Origin: Microvirga guangxiensis
Lineage (GTDB): Bacteria; Pseudomonadota; Alphaproteobacteria; Rhizobiales; Beijerinckiaceae
DNA: 64,000 nucleotides
Assembly (NCBI RefSeq): GCF_900102135.1
Contig: NZ_FMVJ01000003.1
Coordinates: forward strand, 124,001-188,000
Direction: 5' to 3'
Shown: piece after piece, positions 44,696 through 53,235 of the stretch
Position numbering within the stretch: position 1 is the stretch's first letter
How the letters are laid out: each line of letters opens with the position of its first letter
Translations under genes and position numbers: made by a program
Notes under the pieces: generated by a model
Seen by the model: only the letters and a program-made list of their open reading frames with translations
What the model was told of the DNA's origin: nothing
Database searches by the model: none

Positions 44696-45715
44696 ATGGA
44701 AAAAAAGTTTAAAGCAGTTCGTGTCGATCGCGGCTCTAGCGGCTGGGGCGGTCCCCTGGTCATCAAGCCGACATCGCAGAAGGACAAGATCGTCGCCGTG
44801 ACCGGTGGCGGAATTCCTCCGCTGGCGCAGAAGCTCGCGGACATGACCGGCGCAACGGTCGTCGATGGATTCCGCGCGCCGCCTGTCGAAGGCGAAATCG
44901 CCGCCGTCGTGATCGATTGCGGTGGAACCGCCCGGTGTGGCGTCTATCCGCGCAAGCGGATTCCGACGATCAACCTGACACCTGTCGGGCAATCGGGACC
45001 GCTCGCCCAGTTCATCACCGAAGACATCTACGTGTCGGGCGTGAAGGAGGCGAGCCTGTCCTATGCGGACGAGTCCGATATTCCGACGCCTGCCGCAGCA
45101 GGAGCTTCGGACCTGTCGCCGTCCGTGGGTGCGGCCGCAGCCGAAGCCCGCGAGGATATCGCCCAGACCCCGCCTCCCGCCGGCGGCTTCATCAAGATCG
45201 TCACCAGCGTCGGCCGCGTCATGGGCCGGGCGGTTGCGATCTTCTTCAATGCCGGACGCCGGACGATCGATCAGGTCATCCGCAACGTGCTGCCGTTCAT
45301 GGCCTTCGTGACCATGCTGATCGGCTTCATTCTGTACACCGGCATCGGCGATCTGCTGGCCCAGCCCATGGGACCGCTGGCCAACAACATCGTCGGCCTC
45401 ATCGTGCTCTCGGCCATTTGCGCCCTGCCGTTCCTCTCGCCCGTGCTCGGGCCGGGTGCGGTCATCGCGCAGGTGATCGGCGTGGCGATCATCGGTCCGC
45501 AGATAGCCAATGGCACCATTGCACCCGCAATGGCCCTTCCAGCGTTGTTTGCCTACAACGCGCAGGTCGGCTGCGACTTCGTTCCCGTCGGTCTCGCCCT
45601 TGGTGAAGCCAAGCCGAAGACCATCGAGATCGGTGTTCCCGCCGTTCTTCTAAGCCGCCAGATCACCGGACCAATCGCGGTCCTGATCGCCTACGGAGCG
45701 AGCTTCTTCCTCTAA
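44696..45715 (+). CDS. srlE: PTS glucitol/sorbitol-type EIIBC subunit (SrlE-like)
   Basis: A 339-aa protein. The EIIB domain carries phospho-cysteine C75 in VVIDCGGTARCGVYPRKR, the same residue as in E. coli SrlE. A Ser/Ala-rich linker (about 135-165) leads to a membrane domain (about 175-339) with four to five TM helices (FMAFVTMLIGFILYTGIGD, LPALFAYNAQVGCDFVPVGLALGEAKPK). ATG 44696 has GGAGG 5 nt upstream, so it is preferred over ATG 44684. Confidence 0.93.
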   Translation: MEKKFKAVRVDRGSSGWGGPLVIKPTSQKDKIVAVTGGGIPPLAQKLADMTGATVVDGFRAPPVEGEIAAVVIDCGGTARCGVYPRKRIPTINLTPVGQSGPLAQFITEDIYVSGVKEASLSYADESDIPTPAAAGASDLSPSVGAAAAEAREDIAQTPPPAGGFIKIVTSVGRVMGRAVAIFFNAGRRTIDQVIRNVLPFMAFVTMLIGFILYTGIGDLLAQPMGPLANNIVGLIVLSAICALPFLSPVLGPGAVIAQVIGVAIIGPQIANGTIAPAMALPALFAYNAQVGCDFVPVGLALGEAKPKTIEIGVPAVLLSRQITGPIAVLIAYGASFFL

Positions 45716-45729
45716 AGAAAAAGAGATCC

Positions 45730-46116
45730 ATGACCGTTTTCTACCAGACCAAGATCACCGATGTCGGCTCCGAAGTTCCTGAACTCATCGAAGGCGGCGT
45801 CCTGATCCTCTATGCAGCGGGAGCACCGCCGGAGCTTGCAGAAGTTTCGGTGCTGCACGATGTGCAGGCCGGACCGACCGCGGATGAACCGCCGGTGGGC
45901 GCGGTGCTTCGCATCGGCAATGTCTCCGCCAAGCTGACGGCTGTTGGAGAACTGGCATGGAAGAAGGTTGCGGATATGGGCCACGTCGTCATCAATTTCG
46001 ACGGAGCCGAAACCGCCGGACGCCCGGGGGAGCTTTGCGCTTCCCCGGTCGATGCCGCCACTCTGCTCGGCGCCCTCGCTTCCGGTGCTGAGATTGTGAT
46101 TGAGACCGCCGCTTAA
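45730..46116 (+). CDS. srlB: PTS glucitol/sorbitol-type EIIA subunit (SrlB-like)
   Basis: A 128-aa cytoplasmic phospho-carrier. It accepts phosphate from HPr on H43 (VSVLHDVQAG), the same position as in E. coli SrlB, and passes it to the EIIB cysteine. The full length matches the family. It starts 14 bp after srlE and completes the glucitol-type permease. Confidence 0.92.
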   Translation: MTVFYQTKITDVGSEVPELIEGGVLILYAAGAPPELAEVSVLHDVQAGPTADEPPVGAVLRIGNVSAKLTAVGELAWKKVADMGHVVINFDGAETAGRPGELCASPVDAATLLGALASGAEIVIETAA

Positions 46117-46145
46117 GGCGGATCGTGATTTGTTGAAGTATTTGT

Positions 46146-46172
46146 GCGGCGACCCGTTCGCCGCCCCTTTTT
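46146..46172 (+). terminator. Terminator-like hairpin between srlB and the HPr-Enzyme I gene
   Basis: GCGGCG-acccgtt-CGCCGC is followed by CCC and a T5 run, ending 16 nt before the next start codon. It could be an attenuator lowering or uncoupling HPr-Enzyme I expression from the upstream permease genes. A weaker CCGCC/GGCGG pair spans the srlB stop. Confidence 0.55.
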
Positions 46173-46187
46173 CTTTGGAGATGAGCG

Positions 46188-48149
46188 ATGCAGGTTGAAC
46201 GGACCGTTTGCGTCAGAGTTCGCGATGGGCTGCATGCGCGTCCAGCGACCCAATTCGTCAAGCTTGCCAAGAGCTTCCAGTCCGACATCGAACTCGTTCG
46301 CGGCGAACAGGGCGTCAGCGCCAAGAGCTCCGTGAAGCTCATGCTTCTCGGTGTGAAGGAGAACGACGAGCTCATCATCCGCGCCAGCGGCGAGGACGCA
46401 GCTGTCGCCATGGATGCGCTCGCACGCTTTCTGGAAACGCCCGATGCCGGCTTGGACGTCGGCGGAGCGAGCGGCGCTTCCGCCGCCGAAAAACCGCAAC
46501 CTTCGCCTCAGCAAGCCACGGCGCCTGCAGCCTCCGAAGGTGCCAAGGGAATCCCGGCAGGCGAGGGCACGGCCCTCGGCCCCGTCTATCCGTTCTTTCA
46601 TGAAGACCTCGTCGCCGACCGGCGCCAGATCCCCGTGGAGCGGATCGAAGAAGAGGTTCTGCGTTATGAGGCGGCCGTGGCCCAGACGGTTGCAGCCCTT
46701 CTCGAAGGGCGCGACCGCGCGGGCCTGAAGCCCGACGACCTCCAGATCATCGACGCCCTCGTGGACGTCGCTCACGATGCCGAACTCGTCGAGCAGATCA
46801 AGAACCGCATTCGCAACGGCGACGATGCCGTCCATGCCACGGTGTCCGCCGGCGAGGAGCTCGCCCGCAGCTTCGAGGCGATGAGCGATGCCTATATCCG
46901 TGCGCGGGCGGAAGACATCCGTGGTGTTGCGCGCAACATCGCCCTGACATTGCTCGGCCGCAAGGATGCGACCCTGGCCGACGTTCCTGATGGCGCGATC
47001 ATCGTCGCGGAAGAGATCAGCGCCTGGGATTTTGCGAAAGCGCCGATCAGCCGCATCGGCGGCATTCTCTGCACGACAGGTTCCACCACGTCGCATGTGG
47101 CCATCATGGCAAGGACCCACGGTCTGCCGGCCGTGCTCGGATATGGCGGTTCTCTCGAGGCGCTTCGCGCGGCGAAGACAGTCGCCATCAACGGCAGCAC
47201 CGGCGAGGTCGTGCTCGATCCTTCCGAGGATGTGGCGGCCGCTTATCGCGAGCGCATCCGCAAGGAGGCCGAGGCCCGCGAGCAGCTTGCGGCCTTTGCG
47301 CATGTAGAGCCGAGAACACGCGACGGAAAGCTGATCGAGGTCGCGGCCAATCTGGGCTCGCTCAGCGAGGTCGACGCGGCGCTCAAGGCCGGCGCCATGG
47401 GCGTGGGTCTGTTCCGCACGGAGCTGCTCTTCATGGAGCGCAAGGTGCTGCCGACGGAAGACGAGCAGACGGCGATCTACACCGAACTCGCCCGCGCCTT
47501 CGCGCCGCGTCCGGTGATCGTGCGCACGCTCGATGTGGGCGGCGACAAACCTGTGGCGGGCATCGAATTTCCCGAGGAGGAAAATCCGTTCCTGGGCTGG
47601 CGCGGCGTTCGCATGTGCCTCGACCAGCCGGAGATCTTTCGCCCGCAGCTGAAGGCGCTTCTGCGCGCGGCAGTTGTGGGCAACATCAAGGTCATGGTGC
47701 CGATGATCGCCGACATTTCGGAGCTGAAGGCGGTCAAGGCGCTCGTGGAGGAGTGCAGGACTGAGCTTCGCTCGCAGAACGTGCCCTTCGGCGAGATCGA
47801 ACTCGGCATCATGATGGAAACGCCTGCGGCGGCCCTGACCGCCAACGAGTTGGCGACGGAGGCGGATTTCTTCTCCATCGGCACCAACGATCTGACGCAA
47901 TACGTGATGGCGGCCGACCGTCTCAATCCGCGTCTCGTCAAGCTCAACCGTGCGGATCATCCTGCCGTGCTGAAGGCCGTGGACATGATCTGTCAGGCCG
48001 CGACGAAAGCGGGAATCTGGGTAGGCGTCTGCGGTGAGGCGGCCGCGCGTGAGGATCTCATTCCGGAGTTCGTCCGCATGGGCGTGACCGAGTTGAGCAT
48101 GAGCCCGGCCTCCATCGCCCGCGCCAAGAAGCGCATTATCGAGCTCTAG
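46188..48149 (+). CDS. HPr-Enzyme I fusion (phosphoenolpyruvate-protein phosphotransferase)
   Basis: A 653-aa cytoplasmic two-domain PTS energiser. HPr (1-90) has the active H16 in VRDGLHARPATQF and a Ser-46-like region AKSSVKLMLLGV. After a Pro/Ala linker, Enzyme I (about 110-653) has the phospho-histidine in GSTTSHVAIMARTHGLPAVLGYG, PEP-binding NPFLGWRGVRMCLDQPE and the catalytic GVCGEAAA. There is no EIIA domain, unlike FPr or MTP fusions, and no GAF domain, unlike PtsP. It can energise both permeases in this island, making it independent of the nitrogen PTS of alphaproteobacteria. Confidence 0.94.
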   Translation: MQVERTVCVRVRDGLHARPATQFVKLAKSFQSDIELVRGEQGVSAKSSVKLMLLGVKENDELIIRASGEDAAVAMDALARFLETPDAGLDVGGASGASAAEKPQPSPQQATAPAASEGAKGIPAGEGTALGPVYPFFHEDLVADRRQIPVERIEEEVLRYEAAVAQTVAALLEGRDRAGLKPDDLQIIDALVDVAHDAELVEQIKNRIRNGDDAVHATVSAGEELARSFEAMSDAYIRARAEDIRGVARNIALTLLGRKDATLADVPDGAIIVAEEISAWDFAKAPISRIGGILCTTGSTTSHVAIMARTHGLPAVLGYGGSLEALRAAKTVAINGSTGEVVLDPSEDVAAAYRERIRKEAEAREQLAAFAHVEPRTRDGKLIEVAANLGSLSEVDAALKAGAMGVGLFRTELLFMERKVLPTEDEQTAIYTELARAFAPRPVIVRTLDVGGDKPVAGIEFPEEENPFLGWRGVRMCLDQPEIFRPQLKALLRAAVVGNIKVMVPMIADISELKAVKALVEECRTELRSQNVPFGEIELGIMMETPAAALTANELATEADFFSIGTNDLTQYVMAADRLNPRLVKLNRADHPAVLKAVDMICQAATKAGIWVGVCGEAAAREDLIPEFVRMGVTELSMSPASIARAKKRIIEL

Positions 48150-48979
48150 GGCAGATAGGGCAGGACCCGCAGGAACTCTCCCGTCAGGGACTGAACGGGA
48201 ACACGCGAATCCATGGCCGCCGTAAATTCGGGGAGGCGGGCTTGCACAACGAGCCTGCCGCTCTCCAGAACGTCCGAAGTCTTCATGGTGACAGCCGCGG
48301 GGCGCTTGGAGGCTATCGCGAGCGCGAGGCCGACGATCGCTGCACAGAGACGGTTCGGGGATTCCATAGCGGGCTGCGAAGACGTGTCCGGAGATTGCAC
48401 GATGTCGAACCGGCGGATCGGACGCGCCATGTCGATCTCGCAGGCAAGAGCCGCGCAAAGCTCGGCCTGACGCTCGAAATCCTTTGCTTCCGTCACCGGC
48501 CTCCTGTCAGCCTCGGCAACCTCGGCGATCAAAGTGCCGTAACGGCTCTGCAGGTTCTGCCTGACGGACTCGATGGCATGCTCCGAAACATAGACGTTCT
48601 CGACCGGCAGGTCTCTCAGCAGGTGGCCGATATACCGGTAGATGATCGTGACGAAATCCGACGGGCCCCTGGCGTAATTGTTGAGCGATGTATCGCTCAG
48701 GAGCGAGGAGATCGGCTTGACGGGGCCGGACAGGACGCGCAGCTCCCCCGGCTCCTGCAGGGCGATCTTCGCGGCCTTCTCCAGCGATCCGAACACGGCA
48801 TCCGAGAATTGCAGGAGCGGCTTGTCGGGAAGGATGTGAATAGGGAGGGAGCGTGGAGCGAACTCGGATCCGATGGCATCCAATGCCCTGTCGATCATCC
48901 CCGCCTCATGGCGGATTGTATAGCGGATCTTCCGAAGCGTATCCCTTGCTCGAAGGAAGGTGATGCTTGGCCGTCGCAT
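48146..48979 (-). CDS. Uncharacterised protein convergent with HPr-Enzyme I
   Basis: A 277-aa soluble protein I do not recognise, with no signal peptide and no clear motif. The last four bases overlap the stop of the HPr-Enzyme I gene. The start is uncertain: ATG 48979 has a poor site, while ATG 48898 (MIDRALDAIG) follows GAGGCGGGG. Its order in the island, between the energiser and the HAD phosphatase, may be incidental. Confidence 0.65.
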   Translation of the reverse strand: MRRPSITFLRARDTLRKIRYTIRHEAGMIDRALDAIGSEFAPRSLPIHILPDKPLLQFSDAVFGSLEKAAKIALQEPGELRVLSGPVKPISSLLSDTSLNNYARGPSDFVTIIYRYIGHLLRDLPVENVYVSEHAIESVRQNLQSRYGTLIAEVAEADRRPVTEAKDFERQAELCAALACEIDMARPIRRFDIVQSPDTSSQPAMESPNRLCAAIVGLALAIASKRPAAVTMKTSDVLESGRLVVQARLPEFTAAMDSRVPVQSLTGEFLRVLPYLP

Positions 48980-49031
48980 GATGGATCCCGCGGGGCGTTT
49001 CCGTGAGGCTTAACGATAGCGGATCAACGCG

Positions 49032-49685
49032 TCACAGGCCGATATGTTTGCCGATGGCGTTCCAATCCGCTTCCACGTAATGAGCGCCGGCTTCGAGGAG
49101 AACCTCCGCATGGGGTTCTTCCAGATGGCTGCCGCCGATATAGCCGATGGCCGTCATGCCGGCAGCGCGGGCGCCTTGAACGCCGAACGGCGAATCTTCG
49201 ATGACGACGCAGTTCTCAGGACGCACGCCCATTTGCCTGGCGGCGTGCAGAAACAGGTCCGGCGCAGGCTTGCCCCGCTCGACTTCGTGGGAACTGAAGA
49301 AGTCGTCTCCGAAGAACGGCAGGAGGCCCGTAACCTCGAGGCTGAGCCGGATGCGGGTCTTGTCCGAAGACGAGGCGACGCAGCGGCGATAGGGAAGTTT
49401 GCTGAGGAAGGCGGGCACGCCCGGTGTGGGTTTCAGCTTCTCGACGAACAGGGCGCGGGTGGCTGGCCAGATATCGTCTGCTGTCTCCGGGCTGATCGTT
49501 GTTCCGGTTTGCGATGCGATCCGCGCGAGGATGTCATCGCGCTTCATGCCCACGCAGGCAGCCACCATCGCGGGGGTCGCCGCAACGCCCTGCGCCTGGA
49601 GTACCGAGCACATGGCTTGGCTTGCAAGAATCTCGCTGTCCACCAGCACGCCGTCGCAATCGAAAATGACAAGTTCCGGAGACAT
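49032..49685 (-). CDS. HAD-superfamily hydrolase (beta-phosphoglucomutase-like, subfamily IA)
   Basis: A 217-aa cytoplasmic phosphatase or mutase. Nucleophile D9 and general acid D11 lie in VIFDCDGVLVDSE, motif II is VASSSDKTRIR, Lys is in ERGKPAPDLF, and motif IV is VIEDSPFGVQGARAAG. Relatives dephosphorylate hexitol or deoxyhexose phosphates. Its place 32 bp downstream of a SorC gene, among PTS genes, suggests it removes phosphate from a PTS product or protects against its build-up. Confidence 0.9.
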   Translation of the reverse strand: MSPELVIFDCDGVLVDSEILASQAMCSVLQAQGVAATPAMVAACVGMKRDDILARIASQTGTTISPETADDIWPATRALFVEKLKPTPGVPAFLSKLPYRRCVASSSDKTRIRLSLEVTGLLPFFGDDFFSSHEVERGKPAPDLFLHAARQMGVRPENCVVIEDSPFGVQGARAAGMTAIGYIGGSHLEEPHAEVLLEAGAHYVEADWNAIGKHIGL

Positions 49686-49717
49686 GAGGCTCTCTCAGAT
49701 CTGAAAAAGGATGGGGC

Positions 49718-50743
49718 TTAAGGGGCGTTTACCCCGACTGCCTTGAGAATCGCAGAGGCCGTGACCTCGTCGGTGATAAACACTGTCGGCTTCACCATGC
49801 GAATGCCGCCAATGATCGCATCGACCTTGTTGGGGCCGCCCGACGTGAGAATGCGATTGGGAGCCGCAGCAAGGCTTTCGACGGGGATCGCCATGACGCG
49901 ATCGTTGGTCGGGTGATCCACAAGGCGGCCGTCGACTCCATAGAAATAATAGAGCAGGTCGCCGACCGCGCCTTCCTTGACGAGCGCAAGCCTGTCCTGC
50001 TCCGAGAAATAGCCGAAGCGGTAGGCCGTCGCGTCCGCCGTCATGCCGCCGACGCTGAGCAGGACGGTGTCGAGGGAGCGAGCCACATCGAAAATCTCGG
50101 ACAATCCGCAGCGCTCGATGAGCGTGCGCTTGGTCTCAATGCTGTCGACGAGGGCCGGTGCGGGCAGCAGGAAGCATTCCGACTGAAGCAACCGGGAGAA
50201 CTGCCACGCGAACTCGGTGGGATTGTACTGCTTGGCCTTCACGATGCCGCCCAGGAGCGACACGACGGAGATGTCGGGAATCTGGCGGTCGCTGATGAAG
50301 TGGAGCGCCTGATGCAGGGTCTTGCCCCAGCCGACGCCGATCTTCATTCCAGGCTGCAGGAACTCGGAAACGAACTGGCCCGTCGCGGCCGCGATGGGTC
50401 TCGTCGGATCGGCGTCCGGTGACGAGAGTGGCGCTACCACTGCCTCTCCGATGCCGAAAGCCCGCTCAAGCGCCATCTCGAGGGCCGTCAGTTCCGATAC
50501 ATTCCGGTTGAGGGAAATGCGGACCTCATGCCGGTCGCGCGCATCGGACAGAAGGCGCACGACGGTGACGCGGCCAATGCCCAACGCCTCCGCGATGGCA
50601 CTCTGGGTCATCTCCTCCACATGATACATCCAGGCGGCGCGAAGCCTGAGACGGTCCGAGCGGCGCCCGATAGAAATCGGGCCTTCGTCGGTTTCGACGG
50701 ACGCGGCGGCAGCGTTCTTCTTTCGCGTCTTATTCTGGGTCAT
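49718..50743 (-). CDS. SorC/DeoR-family transcriptional regulator of the PTS island
   Basis: A 341-aa regulator. The helix-turn-helix (about 35-75, HVEEMTQSAIAEALGIGRVTVVRLLS) is followed by a SorC effector domain (about 85-335) that in this family binds phosphorylated sugars (GVGWGKTLHQAL, LTSGGPNKVDAI). It is divergent from the galactitol-type PTS operon and co-directional with the HAD gene. A recurring 11-bp motif upstream of three units of the island is its candidate operator. Confidence 0.9.
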   Translation of the reverse strand: MTQNKTRKKNAAAASVETDEGPISIGRRSDRLRLRAAWMYHVEEMTQSAIAEALGIGRVTVVRLLSDARDRHEVRISLNRNVSELTALEMALERAFGIGEAVVAPLSSPDADPTRPIAAATGQFVSEFLQPGMKIGVGWGKTLHQALHFISDRQIPDISVVSLLGGIVKAKQYNPTEFAWQFSRLLQSECFLLPAPALVDSIETKRTLIERCGLSEIFDVARSLDTVLLSVGGMTADATAYRFGYFSEQDRLALVKEGAVGDLLYYFYGVDGRLVDHPTNDRVMAIPVESLAAAPNRILTSGGPNKVDAIIGGIRMVKPTVFITDEVTASAILKAVGVNAP

Positions 50744-50763
50744 GAAAGGTTTCTAGCTTAGGC

Positions 50764-50803
50764 TTGTCACTGAGACAACAAAGGACGCTTCTCAGAACAT
50801 ATT
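50764..50803 (+). promoter_or_regulatory. Candidate SorC control region, copy 3 (regulator/galactitol PTS divergent gap)
   Basis: The dyad TTGTC-actga-GACAA (50764-50778) is followed by CAGAACATATT (50793-50803). The reverse complement of the latter, AATATGTTCTG, matches the boxes before the SAF-dehydrogenase and gutM genes. Confidence 0.4.
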
Positions 50804-50922
50804 GCACCCTCAAGAAACAGATGATCTAATCCATTCGATCTCGCCAGGGTCGGGCGGGTCATGTCGAGCGCTGGACGAAAGAATGCCAGACGACAGTGAG
50901 ACTCACTGGGAGGGTAAAGACC

Positions 50923-52347
50923 ATGGACAGTATTTTGACCGCCTTCAAAGGCGTCGTCGACACGCTCGGCGCAACGGTTCTGCTGCCGATCATCATCTTC
51001 GTCATCGCGCTCGTGCTGGGCGCCAAGCCCGGTCGCGCCTTCCGGGCAGGCTTGACCATCGGCATCGCCTTCATCGGCATCAATCTGGTGCTGGGGCTGA
51101 TGCTGACCACGCTCGGCGAAGTCGCGCAGGCCATCGTCAAGAACACGGGCATACAGCGCGATATCGTCGATGTGGGCTGGCCCTCGGCTGCGGCCATCGC
51201 CTTCGGCTCCTCGGTCGGCCTCTGGGTGATCCCCATCGGCATCCTGGTCAATGTGGCGCTGCTTCTCGCAGGACTGACGCGAACGCTTAATGTGGACGTG
51301 TGGAATTTCTGGCACTTCGCCTTCGTCGGCTCGCTCGTGGTGGCTGCGACCGGCAGCCTCGGCTATGGCCTCATGGCGGCGGCGCTGATGGCGGCTCTCT
51401 CGCTGGTGCTCGCCGATTGGACAGCCAAGGGCGTGCAGCGGTTCTACGGTGTTCCTGGCGTATCCGTGCCGCACCTCGCCTCCGCGCAGATCGTTCCGAT
51501 CGCGATTGGCCTGAACTGGCTCATGGATCGCATCCCCGGCATCAACAACATTCAGCTCGATACCGACACCGTGCAGAAGCGCCTCGGCGTCTTCGGCGAG
51601 CCCATCGTGCTCGGCCTCATCATCGGCCTTATCCTCGGCTTTGCCGCCTATTACAACGCGGGCGATGCAGGCACCGTCATCTCCCAGTCCCTGAAGACCG
51701 GCATCAATCTCGCGGCCGTGATGCTGCTGCTGCCGCGCATGGTGAAGATCCTCATGGAAGGCCTGATCCCTGTCTCGGAAGCCGCCCGCGAGTTCGTGCA
51801 GAAGCGCGCCGGCAACCGGGAAATCAATGTGGGTCTCGACTCGGCCATCCTGATCGGGCACCCCGCCGCCATCGCGAGCTCCCTGGTGCTCGTGCCGGTG
51901 GCGATCCTTCTCTCGATCATCCTGCCCGGGAACAGGATCATCCTGTTCGCGGATCTTGCGGTGATCCCGTTCATCGTGGCCATGGCCGCTCCCATCGTGA
52001 ACGGCAACGTCTTCCGCATGATCGTGATCGGCACGGTGACGCTGATCGTCGGCTTCTATGTGGGCATGGCGCTCTCGCCGCTCATGACCTCGACCGCGCA
52101 GACCGCCGGTTTCCAGATGCCTGCCAACGCCACGCTCATCACCAGCGTCGTCGACGGCTTCCTCTACATCCCCTATCTCGTGATCAGCGCGATCTCGGCG
52201 CTGGGGCTGTTGGGTGTCGGCATCGTTCTCGTCGCCGTTCTCGCGCTCCTCTTCGGATTCCGCGCCGCGCCGCGGGCCTGGGAGCGCGCAGCCGGTGCCG
52301 AGCCTGAAGAGCCGGTCGTCCAGACCCGCGCGATGCCTGCGGAGTAA
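50923..52347 (+). CDS. PTS galactitol-type transporter EIIC subunit (GatC-like)
   Basis: A 474-aa inner-membrane permease with about nine to ten hydrophobic segments and EIIC-GAT family patterns (LPIIIFVIALVLGAKPGRAFRAGLTIGIAFIGINLVLG, GLDSAILIGHPAAIASSL). ATG 50923 follows GGGAGGG; the frame opens 9 codons earlier. It is the first gene of a three-gene operon with EIIA and EIIB. Galactitol, arabitol and other pentitols use this class; the substrate is undetermined. Confidence 0.92.
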   Translation: MDSILTAFKGVVDTLGATVLLPIIIFVIALVLGAKPGRAFRAGLTIGIAFIGINLVLGLMLTTLGEVAQAIVKNTGIQRDIVDVGWPSAAAIAFGSSVGLWVIPIGILVNVALLLAGLTRTLNVDVWNFWHFAFVGSLVVAATGSLGYGLMAAALMAALSLVLADWTAKGVQRFYGVPGVSVPHLASAQIVPIAIGLNWLMDRIPGINNIQLDTDTVQKRLGVFGEPIVLGLIIGLILGFAAYYNAGDAGTVISQSLKTGINLAAVMLLLPRMVKILMEGLIPVSEAAREFVQKRAGNREINVGLDSAILIGHPAAIASSLVLVPVAILLSIILPGNRIILFADLAVIPFIVAMAAPIVNGNVFRMIVIGTVTLIVGFYVGMALSPLMTSTAQTAGFQMPANATLITSVVDGFLYIPYLVISAISALGLLGVGIVLVAVLALLFGFRAAPRAWERAAGAEPEEPVVQTRAMPAE

Positions 52348-52354
52348 GCAAAAG

Positions 52355-52816
52355 ATGGCGGTAGACTTTCGCTCGATCCTGTCCCCCCAGGCCATGTGCC
52401 TGGGGGTCTCGGCTCAATCCGCGGATGAGGTGATCGCTCTTCTGGGCGAACGCCTCATCGCGATGGGCAAGGTCAAGGCAAACTACACCGCCGCCTTGAT
52501 CGAGCGGGAGCGCACCATGCCGACGGGTCTGCCTCTCGGCGCAATCAATGTGGCGGTTCCGCACTCGGACCCCGTGCACGTGATTGCGCCCGCTATTGCG
52601 CTAGCGACGCTCACGGAGCCCGTGTCCTTCGGGAGCATGGACGACCCGGACGAGAAGCTGCCGGTTCAAATCGTGGTGGCCCTTGCCTTGAATGACAAGG
52701 ACGCGCAGATCGAAATGCTCCAAGCCGTGGCGGGCTTCATCCAGAATCCGGGTGCGCTGTCTGCGCTGTTGTCCGCCCGGACGCCGGAAGAAGCCTTCGC
52801 CGCTTTCCCTTCCTGA
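52355..52816 (+). CDS. PTS EIIA subunit (fructose/galactitol-type)
   Basis: A 153-aa phospho-carrier of the PTS EIIA type 2 fold. The active His is H70 in GAINVAVPHSDPVHV. GGAGTAAG lies upstream of ATG 52355. It would take phosphate from the HPr domain encoded at 46188 and hand it to the EIIB that follows. Confidence 0.92.
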   Translation: MAVDFRSILSPQAMCLGVSAQSADEVIALLGERLIAMGKVKANYTAALIERERTMPTGLPLGAINVAVPHSDPVHVIAPAIALATLTEPVSFGSMDDPDEKLPVQIVVALALNDKDAQIEMLQAVAGFIQNPGALSALLSARTPEEAFAAFPS

Positions 52817-52832
52817 ACAAAGAGAGTGCCCT

Positions 52833-53120
52833 ATGGCTCAGCAGAAAGTCGTCCTCATCGCATGCGGAACGGCCGTCGCCACATCGACCGTTGTCGCGCA
52901 TGCCATTGAAGAAGCCATGGCCGAACGCGGCATTCCCGTCATGACCCGTCAGTGTAAGGCCACGGAAGTGCGCAGCATGGCGGCTGACGCGGACGTGGTG
53001 GTCGCAACCACCCCGGTGCCGGACGATCTCGGGAAGCCCACCTTCAAAGGCCTGCCCTTCCTGACCGGCATCGGCAAGGCTCAGGTGCTCGACGATATCG
53101 AAAAGGCGCTGCGGGGCTAG
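52833..53120 (+). CDS. PTS galactitol-type EIIB subunit (GatB-like)
   Basis: A 95-aa cytoplasmic subunit. The phospho-cysteine is C11 in VVLIACGTAVATSTVV, in the P-loop position of EIIB-GAT proteins. The length is typical. It is the last gene of the galactitol-type operon, 16 bp after EIIA. Confidence 0.92.
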   Translation: MAQQKVVLIACGTAVATSTVVAHAIEEAMAERGIPVMTRQCKATEVRSMAADADVVVATTPVPDDLGKPTFKGLPFLTGIGKAQVLDDIEKALRG

Positions 53121-53235
53121 ACCCGGCGGGTTTGGGAGGCTTCCGCAGTTCCGCTGGAAGAACTGCTCACAGCGGGGCGCGGCAGCCCCCTCTTGGCCGA
53201 TTGCATGCCCCCTTTGAGCTGGACGCCGCTGGCCA

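Noticed and set aside
46113..48458. Minus-strand 781-codon frame opposite HPr-Enzyme I
   Set aside because: Antisense shadow of a conserved gene with intact active-site motifs; composition is Arg/His/Asp-rich and non-protein-like.
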